In this document: one piece after another, positions 1-6,133 of the stretch | How positions within the stretch are numbered: position 1 is the first letter of the stretch | How the letters are laid out: the number at the start of each line of letters is the position of its first letter | NCBI GenBank assembly: GCA_030147925.1 | Contig: JASBUK010000108.1 | Location: 1 to 32,669 of the forward strand | Source: Trueperaceae bacterium | Lineage (GTDB): Bacteria > Deinococcota > Deinococci > Deinococcales > Trueperaceae | DNA length: 32,669 nucleotides | Direction: 5' to 3' | Made by a program: the position numbers and the translations under genes | The notes under the pieces: generated by a model | Seen by the model: the letters and a program-made list of their open reading frames with translations, nothing else | What the model was told of the DNA's origin: nothing | Databases searched by the model: none

Positions 1-242
1 GTCTACCTTCGAAAATAAGGCTGCGCGTTTGTCTGAGAGTGATGACTCCCCCTCTACAGGTCTACATGCGTAAGCCCTGGACCCACTAAAATCGGCCTTG
101 AGCAGAGTCCGGCATAAGGCTCGAGCACCTTGAACTTACTCAGGGTTGTTAACAAAATTTGGATTTTGTCTACATCGATGAAAGCTGATAAAGACTTATA
201 GCATTATCGAGGTGCTAGAATTGGGGAGCTTGGAGGTTAATT
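1..242. other. Window edge and tatA upstream region
   Basis: No complete gene is visible here. Two rightward frames are open from the window edge, one stopping at 71-73 and the other shortly after, so the 3' end of an upstream gene is possible but cannot be identified. A 10-bp perfect palindrome (TTGTTAACAA, 146-155) overlaps a small AT-rich hairpin (ACAAAAT 152-158, ATTTTGT 163-169). A -10-like TAGAAT lies at 216-221 before tatA. One GCTCGAGC octamer is at 119-126. I tested this stretch against the tmRNA, SRP and RNase P consensus elements I know and found no match. Confidence 0.4.
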
Positions 243-464
243 ATGCGTATTGGTCCATTAGGGATTTGGGAATTGTTGATAATTCTGGTTGTGGTCTTGC
301 TCATTTTCGGCCCACGCCGCTTACCGGAGATGGCTAAAGGTATCGGTCAGTCGGTGCGCGAGTTTCGCAAAGGAATTCGTGACATAAAGGGTGACATTGA
401 AACCGAGATCAATAAAGAAGACAAAGACAAAGCGGAATCAGAATCCGAAAGCAAGCCCGCCTGA
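243..464 (+). CDS. tatA: Sec-independent translocase subunit TatA
   Basis: Pore-forming subunit of the twin-arginine translocase, which moves folded proteins across the cytoplasmic membrane. The 73-residue protein has the family layout. A single N-terminal membrane helix (about residues 5-22) ends at the diagnostic FGP hinge. An amphipathic helix follows (LPEMAKGIGQSVREFRKG), then a highly charged Glu/Lys/Asp-rich tail. The start is supported by GGAGG at 232-236, 6 nt before the ATG. TatC follows 73 nt downstream on the same strand, so the two probably form a minimal TatAC system. No TatB-like gene is seen. TatA and TatB/E are hard to separate on sequence, but the short length and hinge fit TatA. 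Confidence 0.95.
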   Translation: MRIGPLGIWELLIILVVVLLIFGPRRLPEMAKGIGQSVREFRKGIRDIKGDIETEINKEDKDKAESESESKPA

Positions 465-537
465 GCGATACCAAAAACTTAATTACTCTTGACCTTTTAT
501 CTCATGCTTTACTCTCGAGAAATCTGTCGGTGTCTAA

Positions 538-1272
538 GTGACACTCATTGAGCATTTTGAAGAGCTGCGCACCCGTCTGTTCATTACCTTGGGGGCCTGG
601 GTGGTGGCTTCCGGCGCGGCTTTTATCTTTCGTTTTCGCATTCTGGAGTGGCTCAAAGCGCCTTTGCCGGAAAGCATACCGCTGAGTTATTTTTCTATAC
701 TCGAGCCCTTTGTAGCCAGCATGCAAATCGCCAGTTTTTTTGGCTTCATCTTGGCCAGCCCGATTATCGTGGGGCAGGTCTGGGGTTTTATTGCCCCCGG
801 GCTTTACCCCGAAGAGCGTCGCTGGTCGGTGCCTTTTATCTTTTTTACCGCCATTGCCTTTGCCTCGGGTGCGGCTTTTGCGTATTTTGTAGTTTTACCC
901 TTTACCATACCCATTCTTTTGTCTTTTTTAGGTACTGAAGCGGTCGGCCTGCTATCCATTGGCCGTTATATCGCCAGTTTGCTTTTGCTCATGGGGGTCT
1001 TTGGCGCCATGTTTGAAATGCCGGTACTGGCATTCTTATTGGCGCGTCTTGGCTTTATCAGAGCGCCAATGCTAGCTCGCTACCGCCGTTATGCCATCAT
1101 CATCGGCTTGGCCCTAGCGGCCATCATTACCCCAACAGCTGACCCCTTTAACTTTGCGCTTGTTGCCGTGCCGCTTGTTGTACTCTATGAGGTCAGTATT
1201 CTTGTGGTGAGGTTATCACAGCGAAAGGTGAACCATGGAGCAGAAGATCCAGAGCTTACGCGAGCAAATTGA
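538..1272 (+). CDS. tatC: Sec-independent translocase subunit TatC
   Basis: Polytopic receptor subunit that recognises twin-arginine signal peptides. The 244-residue protein begins with the typical cytoplasmic motif (HFEELRTRL, residues 6-14) and has about six hydrophobic segments. It also has the conserved region around FIAPGLYPEER and the late TPTADPFN motif before the last helices. The start must be the GTG at 538, because an in-frame TAA lies immediately upstream. No clear ribosome binding site precedes it. The 3' end overlaps the next gene by 38 nt in a different frame, so the two are probably translationally linked although their functions are unrelated. Confidence 0.95.
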   Translation: MTLIEHFEELRTRLFITLGAWVVASGAAFIFRFRILEWLKAPLPESIPLSYFSILEPFVASMQIASFFGFILASPIIVGQVWGFIAPGLYPEERRWSVPFIFFTAIAFASGAAFAYFVVLPFTIPILLSFLGTEAVGLLSIGRYIASLLLLMGVFGAMFEMPVLAFLLARLGFIRAPMLARYRRYAIIIGLALAAIITPTADPFNFALVAVPLVVLYEVSILVVRLSQRKVNHGAEDPELTRAN

Positions 1273-2335
1273 CCAACTTAATTTAGAACTTCTCGACCTG
1301 CTCTCTAAGCGGGCGCATGTTGCCGAAGAGATCGGGGAAATTCAAACCTCTCTCGGTCTCTCCCACTATGACCCTGTACGCGAACAGGAAATGCTCGAGG
1401 CCATCACGATGGCCAACCTTGGGCCGTTTGATAGCGGCACTCTCAAAAGCCTCTTTAAGGCCATCTTTCAGGCCAGCATGCAGCTCGAGCACGAGGCGGA
1501 TAAGGTCAAATATCTCACCTCACGCAAAACACACCAGGAAGATACCGTCGTCTACGTGGGCGACATTCCTATTGGCAGCAATCATTCGCCGGTGCTTATT
1601 GCCGGTCCCTGTGCCATCGAATCTCAAGAACAGGTCGAGGCCACCGCTGCATTTGTGGCCTCCAGAGGCGTTAGCCTCTTTCGTGGGGGGGCCTTTAAGC
1701 CCCGTACTGATCCCTATTCTTTTCAGGGTTTGGGCGTAGCCGGCCTAAAGCTGGGCCGTGAGGCCTGCGACAAGCACGACCTTAAATTCGTGGCTGAGAT
1801 CATGGACGCCCGTGACATTGACGCTTTTGTCGAATACGCCGATGTTTTACAGGTGGGCGCACGCAATATGCAAAACTTTAGCCTCTTAAGGGCCATTGGC
1901 ACAACCACTAAACCCGTGCTCTTAAAACGAGGTTTAAGCGCCACTATTGAAGAATGGGTCATGGCTGCCGAGTATCTGCTAAGCGCCGGCAACCATAACG
2001 TGATTCTTTGTGAGCGCGGCATCCGCACCTATGAAAAATACACCCGCAATACCCTCGATGTCTCGGCTGTGGCTTTAGCCAAGCTTGAGACACATCTGCC
2101 GGTTCTGGTCGATGTCACCCATTCGGGTGGACGCCGTGATCTGCTGGTTCCCTTAACCAAGGCCGGGCTGGCCAGTGGCGCTGACGGCATCATGATCGAA
2201 GTTCACCCCAACCCGGCGGTTGCCCTATCAGACAACAAACAGCAAATTGACTTTGAGGCGTTTGACCTTTACCTGGAAGAAACAGGCTATCACAAAAAGC
2301 TTTCACAAAAACGCCATGAAGTCTATGGGTTCTAA
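1235..2335 (+). CDS. aroF: Chorismate mutase-DAHP synthase fusion
   Basis: Bifunctional enzyme at both ends of the shikimate route. The DAHP synthase part condenses phosphoenolpyruvate with erythrose 4-phosphate, and the mutase part converts chorismate to prephenate. Residues 1-90 form an AroQ-type helical chorismate mutase (LREQIDQLN, SKRAHVAEEIGEIQ). Residues about 105-366 are a type I-beta DAHP synthase with AGPCAIES (123-130), FRGGAFKPRTDPYSFQG (149-165) and a late EVHPNP motif. In this architecture the mutase domain usually gives feedback control by chorismate or prephenate. AAAGGTGA just before the ATG serves as ribosome binding site inside the tatC end. The only other pathway gene in the window, aroA, is far away on the other strand. 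Confidence 0.93.
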   Translation: MEQKIQSLREQIDQLNLELLDLLSKRAHVAEEIGEIQTSLGLSHYDPVREQEMLEAITMANLGPFDSGTLKSLFKAIFQASMQLEHEADKVKYLTSRKTHQEDTVVYVGDIPIGSNHSPVLIAGPCAIESQEQVEATAAFVASRGVSLFRGGAFKPRTDPYSFQGLGVAGLKLGREACDKHDLKFVAEIMDARDIDAFVEYADVLQVGARNMQNFSLLRAIGTTTKPVLLKRGLSATIEEWVMAAEYLLSAGNHNVILCERGIRTYEKYTRNTLDVSAVALAKLETHLPVLVDVTHSGGRRDLLVPLTKAGLASGADGIMIEVHPNPAVALSDNKQQIDFEAFDLYLEETGYHKKLSQKRHEVYGF

Positions 2336-2372
2336 GCATCTTCAAGGTAAGTTTGCAAGATGCAAACTTACC
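2336..2372. repeat. Overlapping hairpins after the aroF stop
   Basis: Immediately after the stop codon there is a perfect 11-bp inverted repeat, GGTAAGTTTGC (2346-2356) and GCAAACTTACC (2362-2372), with a 5-nt loop. A second inverted repeat, GCATCTT (2336-2342) and AAGATGC (2357-2363), shares bases with the first, so both stems cannot form at once. No U-run follows, so a classical intrinsic terminator is not supported. It could be an mRNA 3'-end stabiliser or a leader structure for the next gene. The remaining gap to 2475 holds CAAAC/GTTTG repeats and no ORF that I can support. Confidence 0.5.
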
Positions 2373-2475
2373 CGAGCAGAGCGAGTACGGATAAATACAT
2401 TAAGCCCTCTCTCAAACTTACTGTGGTTTGGCTTTAAGACGGCTGAGGATATTAAGACCTTAAGTTTTCACTCCG

Positions 2476-3465
2476 ATGTGGGATAACCTTCTCAATCTCA
2501 TCGCCAAGGCTAGTAGTCTGCAACCGAGTTATAGCGCCGAGCACTGTATTGCCGTAAAAAAATCGGTGGGGGCTTGTAGCGCCTGTCGCGATGTCTGCCC
2601 TCATGAGGCCATCACCATTCACCGCAAGGTGGAGATCGATGATATTGACTGCACCGGCTGTGGACTTTGTATTCAGGTCTGCCCTTCGCAGGCTTTGGAG
2701 AGTCGGCCTAACTATCAGCCGGGTGCACCGCTGCGCTGTTCGCAAGTAAAGGGCAACACACAAAGCGTGCAGTGCTTAGCTCGGCTACAGGCCAGTGACC
2801 TCTTGCGTTTGGCCGGCAATCGCCGCAAAGTGACGCTGGCTCGTGGCGATTGCGCTGCCTGCCCTATTGGCGCGGCAACCGTCAGCGAGGCGCTTAGTAA
2901 GCTTATTGAAGAAGCCAGGCTGTTAGCAGATTTTACTAAGCTCGAGCTTGAGTTTCAGGTTTTGGTGGTCGAAAAACTAGGTAGCAGTGACAACCCTGAT
3001 CCAGTCAGTCGCCGTGAACTGCTGCGTGGAGGTTGGCGAGGTGTGCAACACGGCTTGGCAGATGCCCTGGCCCCGCTCGATCCGGGTGACGACAATGACG
3101 CTGGCTTACCCACTGAAATGCAGCGGCGCTATCGGCTCATTGCACTAAGCAAGCCCGCAGCACAAACACCGGTTCCCTGGGTCTTGCCGCGTGTAGCCGA
3201 AGGCTGCATCATGTGTCCGGTCTGTACCAATGTCTGTCCAACCGGAGCGTTTAGCCGCGAGTTCGATCCGGTAGATGAGGGTAATGGGGCAAGGCTTAAG
3301 CTCGAGCCCGAACGTTGCATGGCTTGTAACGCCTGTGTGGTTTCCTGTCCGGTAAAAGTCATTTCTTTAGACGAAAACGTAAGTTGGGCTGAGCTAGCCG
3401 GAGGCAGCCAGGAAGTCTATCGCAAAGATTCCAGACAGGGCTTAGGAGACTCGATCTCACGTTAG
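2476..3465 (+). CDS. Multi-cluster 4Fe-4S ferredoxin-type protein
   Basis: Predicted electron-transfer protein with several iron-sulfur clusters; the partner is unknown. The N-terminal part has C34xxC37xxxC41P and C59xxCxxCxxxC69P. The middle has extra cysteines (C88, C100, C126, C129). The C-terminal part has two more motifs, CIMCPVCTNVCP and CMACNACVVSCP. The 329 residues look like two dicluster ferredoxin modules joined by a non-cluster segment. An SRRELLRG sequence near residue 187 resembles a twin-arginine motif but is internal, so the role of Tat is uncertain despite tatAC upstream. The ATG at 2476 has no obvious ribosome binding site; a promoter in the 140-nt gap is possible. The family resembles NapF/HdrA-type ferredoxins only generally. 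Confidence 0.8.
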   Translation: MWDNLLNLIAKASSLQPSYSAEHCIAVKKSVGACSACRDVCPHEAITIHRKVEIDDIDCTGCGLCIQVCPSQALESRPNYQPGAPLRCSQVKGNTQSVQCLARLQASDLLRLAGNRRKVTLARGDCAACPIGAATVSEALSKLIEEARLLADFTKLELEFQVLVVEKLGSSDNPDPVSRRELLRGGWRGVQHGLADALAPLDPGDDNDAGLPTEMQRRYRLIALSKPAAQTPVPWVLPRVAEGCIMCPVCTNVCPTGAFSREFDPVDEGNGARLKLEPERCMACNACVVSCPVKVISLDENVSWAELAGGSQEVYRKDSRQGLGDSISR

Positions 3466-3524
3466 CATTTCAAGCAAAAAGTGAAGTTGCATTGAAAACA
3501 CTGCACCGGATGCTCAAGAAGACG

Positions 3525-3530
3525 TAAAAT
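3525..3530 (+). promoter_or_regulatory. -10 element, leaderless start
   Basis: TAAAAT lies 6 nt before the ATG at 3537 and there is no Shine-Dalgarno sequence between them. A weak -35 candidate (CTGCAC, 3501-3506) sits 18 nt upstream. Transcription would start at or next to the start codon. Confidence 0.6.
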
Positions 3531-3536
3531 ACCCCC

Positions 3537-3782
3537 ATGACAGTGGACGACTGGGTTTACGAAGCCGTGCAAAATCTAAGTCATGGCCATCAGGGGGTAA
3601 GCCTGCGGGAAATTCAGCGCTATATTGATGAGCGCCATTTCGAAGAGCTGGCCGTTGATACTCTCGAAATATCCCTGAGTCGCTTGGTGCAAGAGGGAAA
3701 ACTAGAAGAGAAAAACGGTCGCTGGCTTATGGCCAAGAAAACCAGCAAAGAGGAGGCGCTGAAAAAACTCTTTGGCGAATAA
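3537..3782 (+). CDS. Small winged-helix-like protein
   Basis: Unrecognised 81-residue cytoplasmic protein. Its pattern of helices followed by a basic wing (SLREIQRYID, then LEISLSRLVQEGKLEEKNGRWLM) is what a winged-helix DNA-binding domain looks like. In such domains, small hydrophobic helices precede a two-stranded wing with a terminal Trp. The C-terminus is Lys/Glu rich. It has its own probable leaderless promoter and is convergent with the next gene, 7 nt away. A role in transcription or chromosome organisation is only inferred from the fold. It lacks any effector domain. Confidence 0.65.
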   Translation: MTVDDWVYEAVQNLSHGHQGVSLREIQRYIDERHFEELAVDTLEISLSRLVQEGKLEEKNGRWLMAKKTSKEEALKKLFGE

Positions 3783-3789
3783 TTAAACC

Positions 3790-4383
3790 CTATTCCGCCC
3801 TAATCAGACGAACTTCTACAAAACCTCCTTCATCATCGCCATAACGGCTGTAGCAGGGGAAGGGTAGGTCTTCTGCTAAGGCAAACTCAACGGGGTCATC
3901 GGGGCTTTCATCAAGCTCGAGCCTTATCACTACGCATTCACGCCCGGCCACTTCGATTGCCTCGTCCATATACACCCGCCCCATGCCCATTACCCGCATG
4001 GGCTCAGAGCGTACGCTGATGTCTTCGTTACCTAACATCATGGGCAAGAACATAAAGGAAGGTCCATACATCATCATCGGACCAAAGGCGAACATGCCAA
4101 ACATGGAGCCGCCCAAAACTGCCTCGCCCAAGTCGTCAAAACTAACTCCCGTCTGGTTGAAATTATAGCGGGTATCAATATTGTAAAGCCCGTTCTGCTC
4201 TGTTACGTCTACATCGATGGTGATAACCTGATCGCTTTCCCCCGCCGAGCTTGTACGCACTTCAAGCGTATAGCTCTGATCACCGGCAGGGAATTCAAAG
4301 GGTGTCCACTGAAACGCAAAAGCACTAAAAACCAAAGTGAATGCCGACACAACCCAAAAAGACTTCCACCAACTGACCACCAT
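3790..4383 (-). CDS. Uncharacterised secreted protein
   Basis: No known family recognised. Starting at the ATG at 4383, the protein has 197 residues. It begins with a signal peptide (MVVSWWKS followed by a hydrophobic core ending near FSAFA), so it is probably exported. This start is chosen because GGAGGAG (4389-4395) lies 5 nt upstream; the longer frame beginning at 4419 has no binding site and would bury the signal peptide. The mature part alternates beta-rich stretches with a Met/Gly/Phe-rich segment (SMFGMFAFGPMMMYGPSFMF), which could be a surface loop or a membrane-associated hairpin. It shares its strand with the next two genes, but the spacing does not prove an operon. Confidence 0.7.
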   Translation of the reverse strand: MVVSWWKSFWVVSAFTLVFSAFAFQWTPFEFPAGDQSYTLEVRTSSAGESDQVITIDVDVTEQNGLYNIDTRYNFNQTGVSFDDLGEAVLGGSMFGMFAFGPMMMYGPSFMFLPMMLGNEDISVRSEPMRVMGMGRVYMDEAIEVAGRECVVIRLELDESPDDPVEFALAEDLPFPCYSRYGDDEGGFVEVRLIRAE

Positions 4384-4456
4384 GATTCTCCTCCTTAACA
4401 AAACAGTTAAAAAACACATCTTGCAAAAAGCGAGTTAAAAAAGGCCTGATTTTAGT

Positions 4457-4774
4457 TTAGCGCAACGCCGCTAAGGCAATCAGGTAAATCATCACCGCGA
4501 CCAAGGCGCGAATAAAATGATTGCGCCAAAACACTTTGCCAATCACGATCCGAGCGTTGACATAAGAGGCCAGCGAAGCCAGTAGCAGACCCATCGCCAG
4601 CAAGACGCGGGTAAAGGGTATAGCGGAGATAAGCGCTGCCGCAGCCACCACCAGGACAACAGCCGCCAACATAAATAGAGCGGCCACATAAGACTTGCGA
4701 CGAATCACGGCCCAGGCACCAAAGACGTTGGTAAAGGCGTAAATTGCTGTCAAGAGAAAGGTGAGTACCAGCAC
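4457..4774 (-). CDS. Small integral membrane protein
   Basis: Unrecognised 105-residue protein made almost entirely of four hydrophobic segments (near residues 3-23, 30-50, 52-70 and 86-104), separated by short basic turns (IRRKS, RNHFIR). The start is a GTG with a TAATAT -10 element 7 nt upstream, so the gene probably makes a leaderless mRNA. No catalytic motif is visible. Its neighbours on the same strand are also uncharacterised. Confidence 0.65.
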   Translation of the reverse strand: MLVLTFLLTAIYAFTNVFGAWAVIRRKSYVAALFMLAAVVLVVAAAALISAIPFTRVLLAMGLLLASLASYVNARIVIGKVFWRNHFIRALVAVMIYLIALAALR

Positions 4775-4781
4775 GATACTT

Positions 4782-4787
4782 ATATTA
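4782..4787 (-). promoter_or_regulatory. -10 element, leaderless start
   Basis: Read on the minus strand this is TAATAT, 7 nt upstream of the GTG at 4774. No ribosome binding site fits in the gap. Confidence 0.5.
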
Positions 4788-4809
4788 GGGCATGAAGCAC
4801 ATCAGGCCG

Positions 4810-5667
4810 CTAGGTTCTGCGCTCAAGAAACATGGACACAAACTCAGCAGGGCTAAGCAGGTCTTGAACATAGACTAGTTCAAGCGGTTTATGCACCAGA
4901 CGCTGAATACGGCTAAGCAACCAGGCGTCCGCACCCGAGGTCTTATCAGCCAACATAATCAGACGTGAAATACTGCCTTTGCGCCCTAAAAAACGCGCCG
5001 CACCAAGCACTTCGCTATCGGTGGCGACCAAGCGTTCATCCACCTGCTTACCTTCTCGCCTGAGCATGTCGGGCTTAAGCTGATGCTGAGAAACAATATG
5101 TCTATCATCATTCTTTAGCTTTTGCACCACCTGGTCACTGAGGAGCCAGGGTTGCCCTAACAGACCAGGCATGCCCCCCTGAGCAGGACGAAGCTGCCAG
5201 CGAGGCTCGTAGCGAGGCGGTCTGGCACTGGCACGGTTACGCTCCCACACGCGGCGCACCAAACCTGGATCATGTGTAAGCGATTGCAGGGTACTGATTA
5301 CTAGGGTTTCCAGATTATCCTCTAGCGAAGCTGGTACAGAAATAATCGGTGGTAAGCCGGCAAAACTTTTAGCTAAAGCCTCAGGAAAGCTAGCAATCCA
5401 GGGATCCTGACCGCTACCTCTGGCACTGTCTTCACCAGGATTCAAATCAGGTGCAATGATGACATCGCTCTCTTCTAGGGCAAGTGCCTCAGCGACGGCT
5501 AAACGGAAAATGACACCGGGAATATCTTGTAATTTCTTGTCCTGGAGAACTGCTTGTACAGCTTGCGGTTCTGCGAAGATAGGTTCTGCAGCCACACCGA
5601 CCAGCAGTTTTTCCCAAAAAGCACCGTAGCGGGGCCAAAGAAGTTGAGTGATGAAACCCACACGCAT
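4810..5667 (-). CDS. Uncharacterised 285-residue protein
   Basis: No confident family assignment. The N-terminus (MRVGFITQLLWPRYGAFWEK) faintly resembles the first strand and helix of DUF2229-type proteins related to 2-hydroxyacyl-CoA dehydratase activators. The rest has alternating strands and helices like a Rossmann-type nucleotide or ligand-binding fold (ESDVIIAPDLN, ISRLIMLADK, LELVYVQDLL). None of the cysteines expected for an iron-sulfur dehydratase component is present, so that enzyme role is unlikely. The ATG at 5667 is preceded by a TAGACT -10 element at 8 nt and no binding site. It sits downstream of a repeat-rich gap, so it is probably transcribed on its own. Confidence 0.65.
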   Translation of the reverse strand: MRVGFITQLLWPRYGAFWEKLLVGVAAEPIFAEPQAVQAVLQDKKLQDIPGVIFRLAVAEALALEESDVIIAPDLNPGEDSARGSGQDPWIASFPEALAKSFAGLPPIISVPASLEDNLETLVISTLQSLTHDPGLVRRVWERNRASARPPRYEPRWQLRPAQGGMPGLLGQPWLLSDQVVQKLKNDDRHIVSQHQLKPDMLRREGKQVDERLVATDSEVLGAARFLGRKGSISRLIMLADKTSGADAWLLSRIQRLVHKPLELVYVQDLLSPAEFVSMFLERRT

Positions 5668-5675
5668 AGCGCGTT

Positions 5676-5681
5676 AGTCTA
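5676..5681 (-). promoter_or_regulatory. -10 element, leaderless start
   Basis: TAGACT on the minus strand, 8 nt upstream of the ATG at 5667, with no Shine-Dalgarno sequence between them. Confidence 0.5.
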
Positions 5682-5735
5682 GCACATGAGTCAGGGGATA
5701 AAAGAATGGCAGGCTCAAGAACTGAGGCGAGAGGA

Positions 5736-5957
5736 GTGAGGGGAAAGTAAGAGGGCAGTAAAAAGTAGAAAGTAAAAAGAGGAAAGTGGTTAGTGGAAGC
5801 TGGAAAGGGGAGCGAGGAGCCAGCTTATCCCCTCCTGGCTCCTCGCTCCTGAGTGTTTGAGGGAAATTTTAGGGAAAGAGGCGAGTAGAATGACCTTACT
5901 CCTTAGGTGTGCTTTCTAATAATACCACTCCTAACCACCACTTACTACAAACTACTT
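5736..5957. repeat. Dispersed GT/CT-rich inverted repeat, copy A
   Basis: A purine-rich arm (5736-5799, built from AGTAAAAAGT-like words and GTGGTTAGTGG) faces a pyrimidine-rich arm (5924-5957, CCACTCCTAACCACCACTTA), giving an imperfect inverted repeat of about 220 bp. On the minus strand its left end reads AGTAGTTTGTAGTAAGTGGT, which matches the left end of copy B near 26259 at 18 of 20 positions. The interior differs between copies. There is no transposase, so this is a non-coding repeat family or a slippage-prone sequence. It accounts for most of the gap between 5668 and 5945. Confidence 0.55.
5809..5849. repeat. Perfect 15-bp hairpin
   Basis: GGAGCGAGGAGCCAG (5809-5823) and CTGGCTCCTCGCTCC (5835-5849) are exact reverse complements separated by 11 nt, nested inside repeat copy A. 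It lies downstream of the helicase gene in its direction of transcription, but no run of T follows on either strand. A stabiliser or part of the repeat is more likely than an intrinsic terminator. Confidence 0.65.
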
Positions 5958-6133
5958 ATATCCCCTTCAAAGACATTGATAGCCGCTAAGTTTGGGGCCA
6001 GGTGTTGGGCCTTGATGAGGTCGCTCTGTACTCCAAAAGGCTCTCATCTTCTTAAAAAGAGTATACGGTGTGCGGCAAGAAGAACGTGGCGGTCAATGTT
6101 GGCAAAAGGGCTTGGATTGAGGGCCAGGAAGAG
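5945..6133 (-). pseudogene. Possible decayed VapC/PIN-like fragment
   Basis: Directly after the helicase stop codon, the same reading frame continues for 63 codons with only one internal TGA before a TAG. The peptide is protein-like. After the internal stop it reads EPFGVQSDLIKAQHLA followed by a hydrophobic strand and an FEGDISSL end. This order resembles the C-terminal half of VapC PIN-domain toxins (PIG..D..IAA, hydrophobic strand, F..I..L). Its codon use matches neighbouring genes. The last codons run into repeat copy A. No start codon, N-terminal half or antitoxin is visible. This is a hypothesis only; a chance open stretch remains possible. Confidence 0.3.

Noticed and set aside
5736-5957. 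CRISPR-like or tandem repeat array
   Set aside because: The repeated words vary in length and spacing and no unique spacers are present; it fits a simple inverted repeat.
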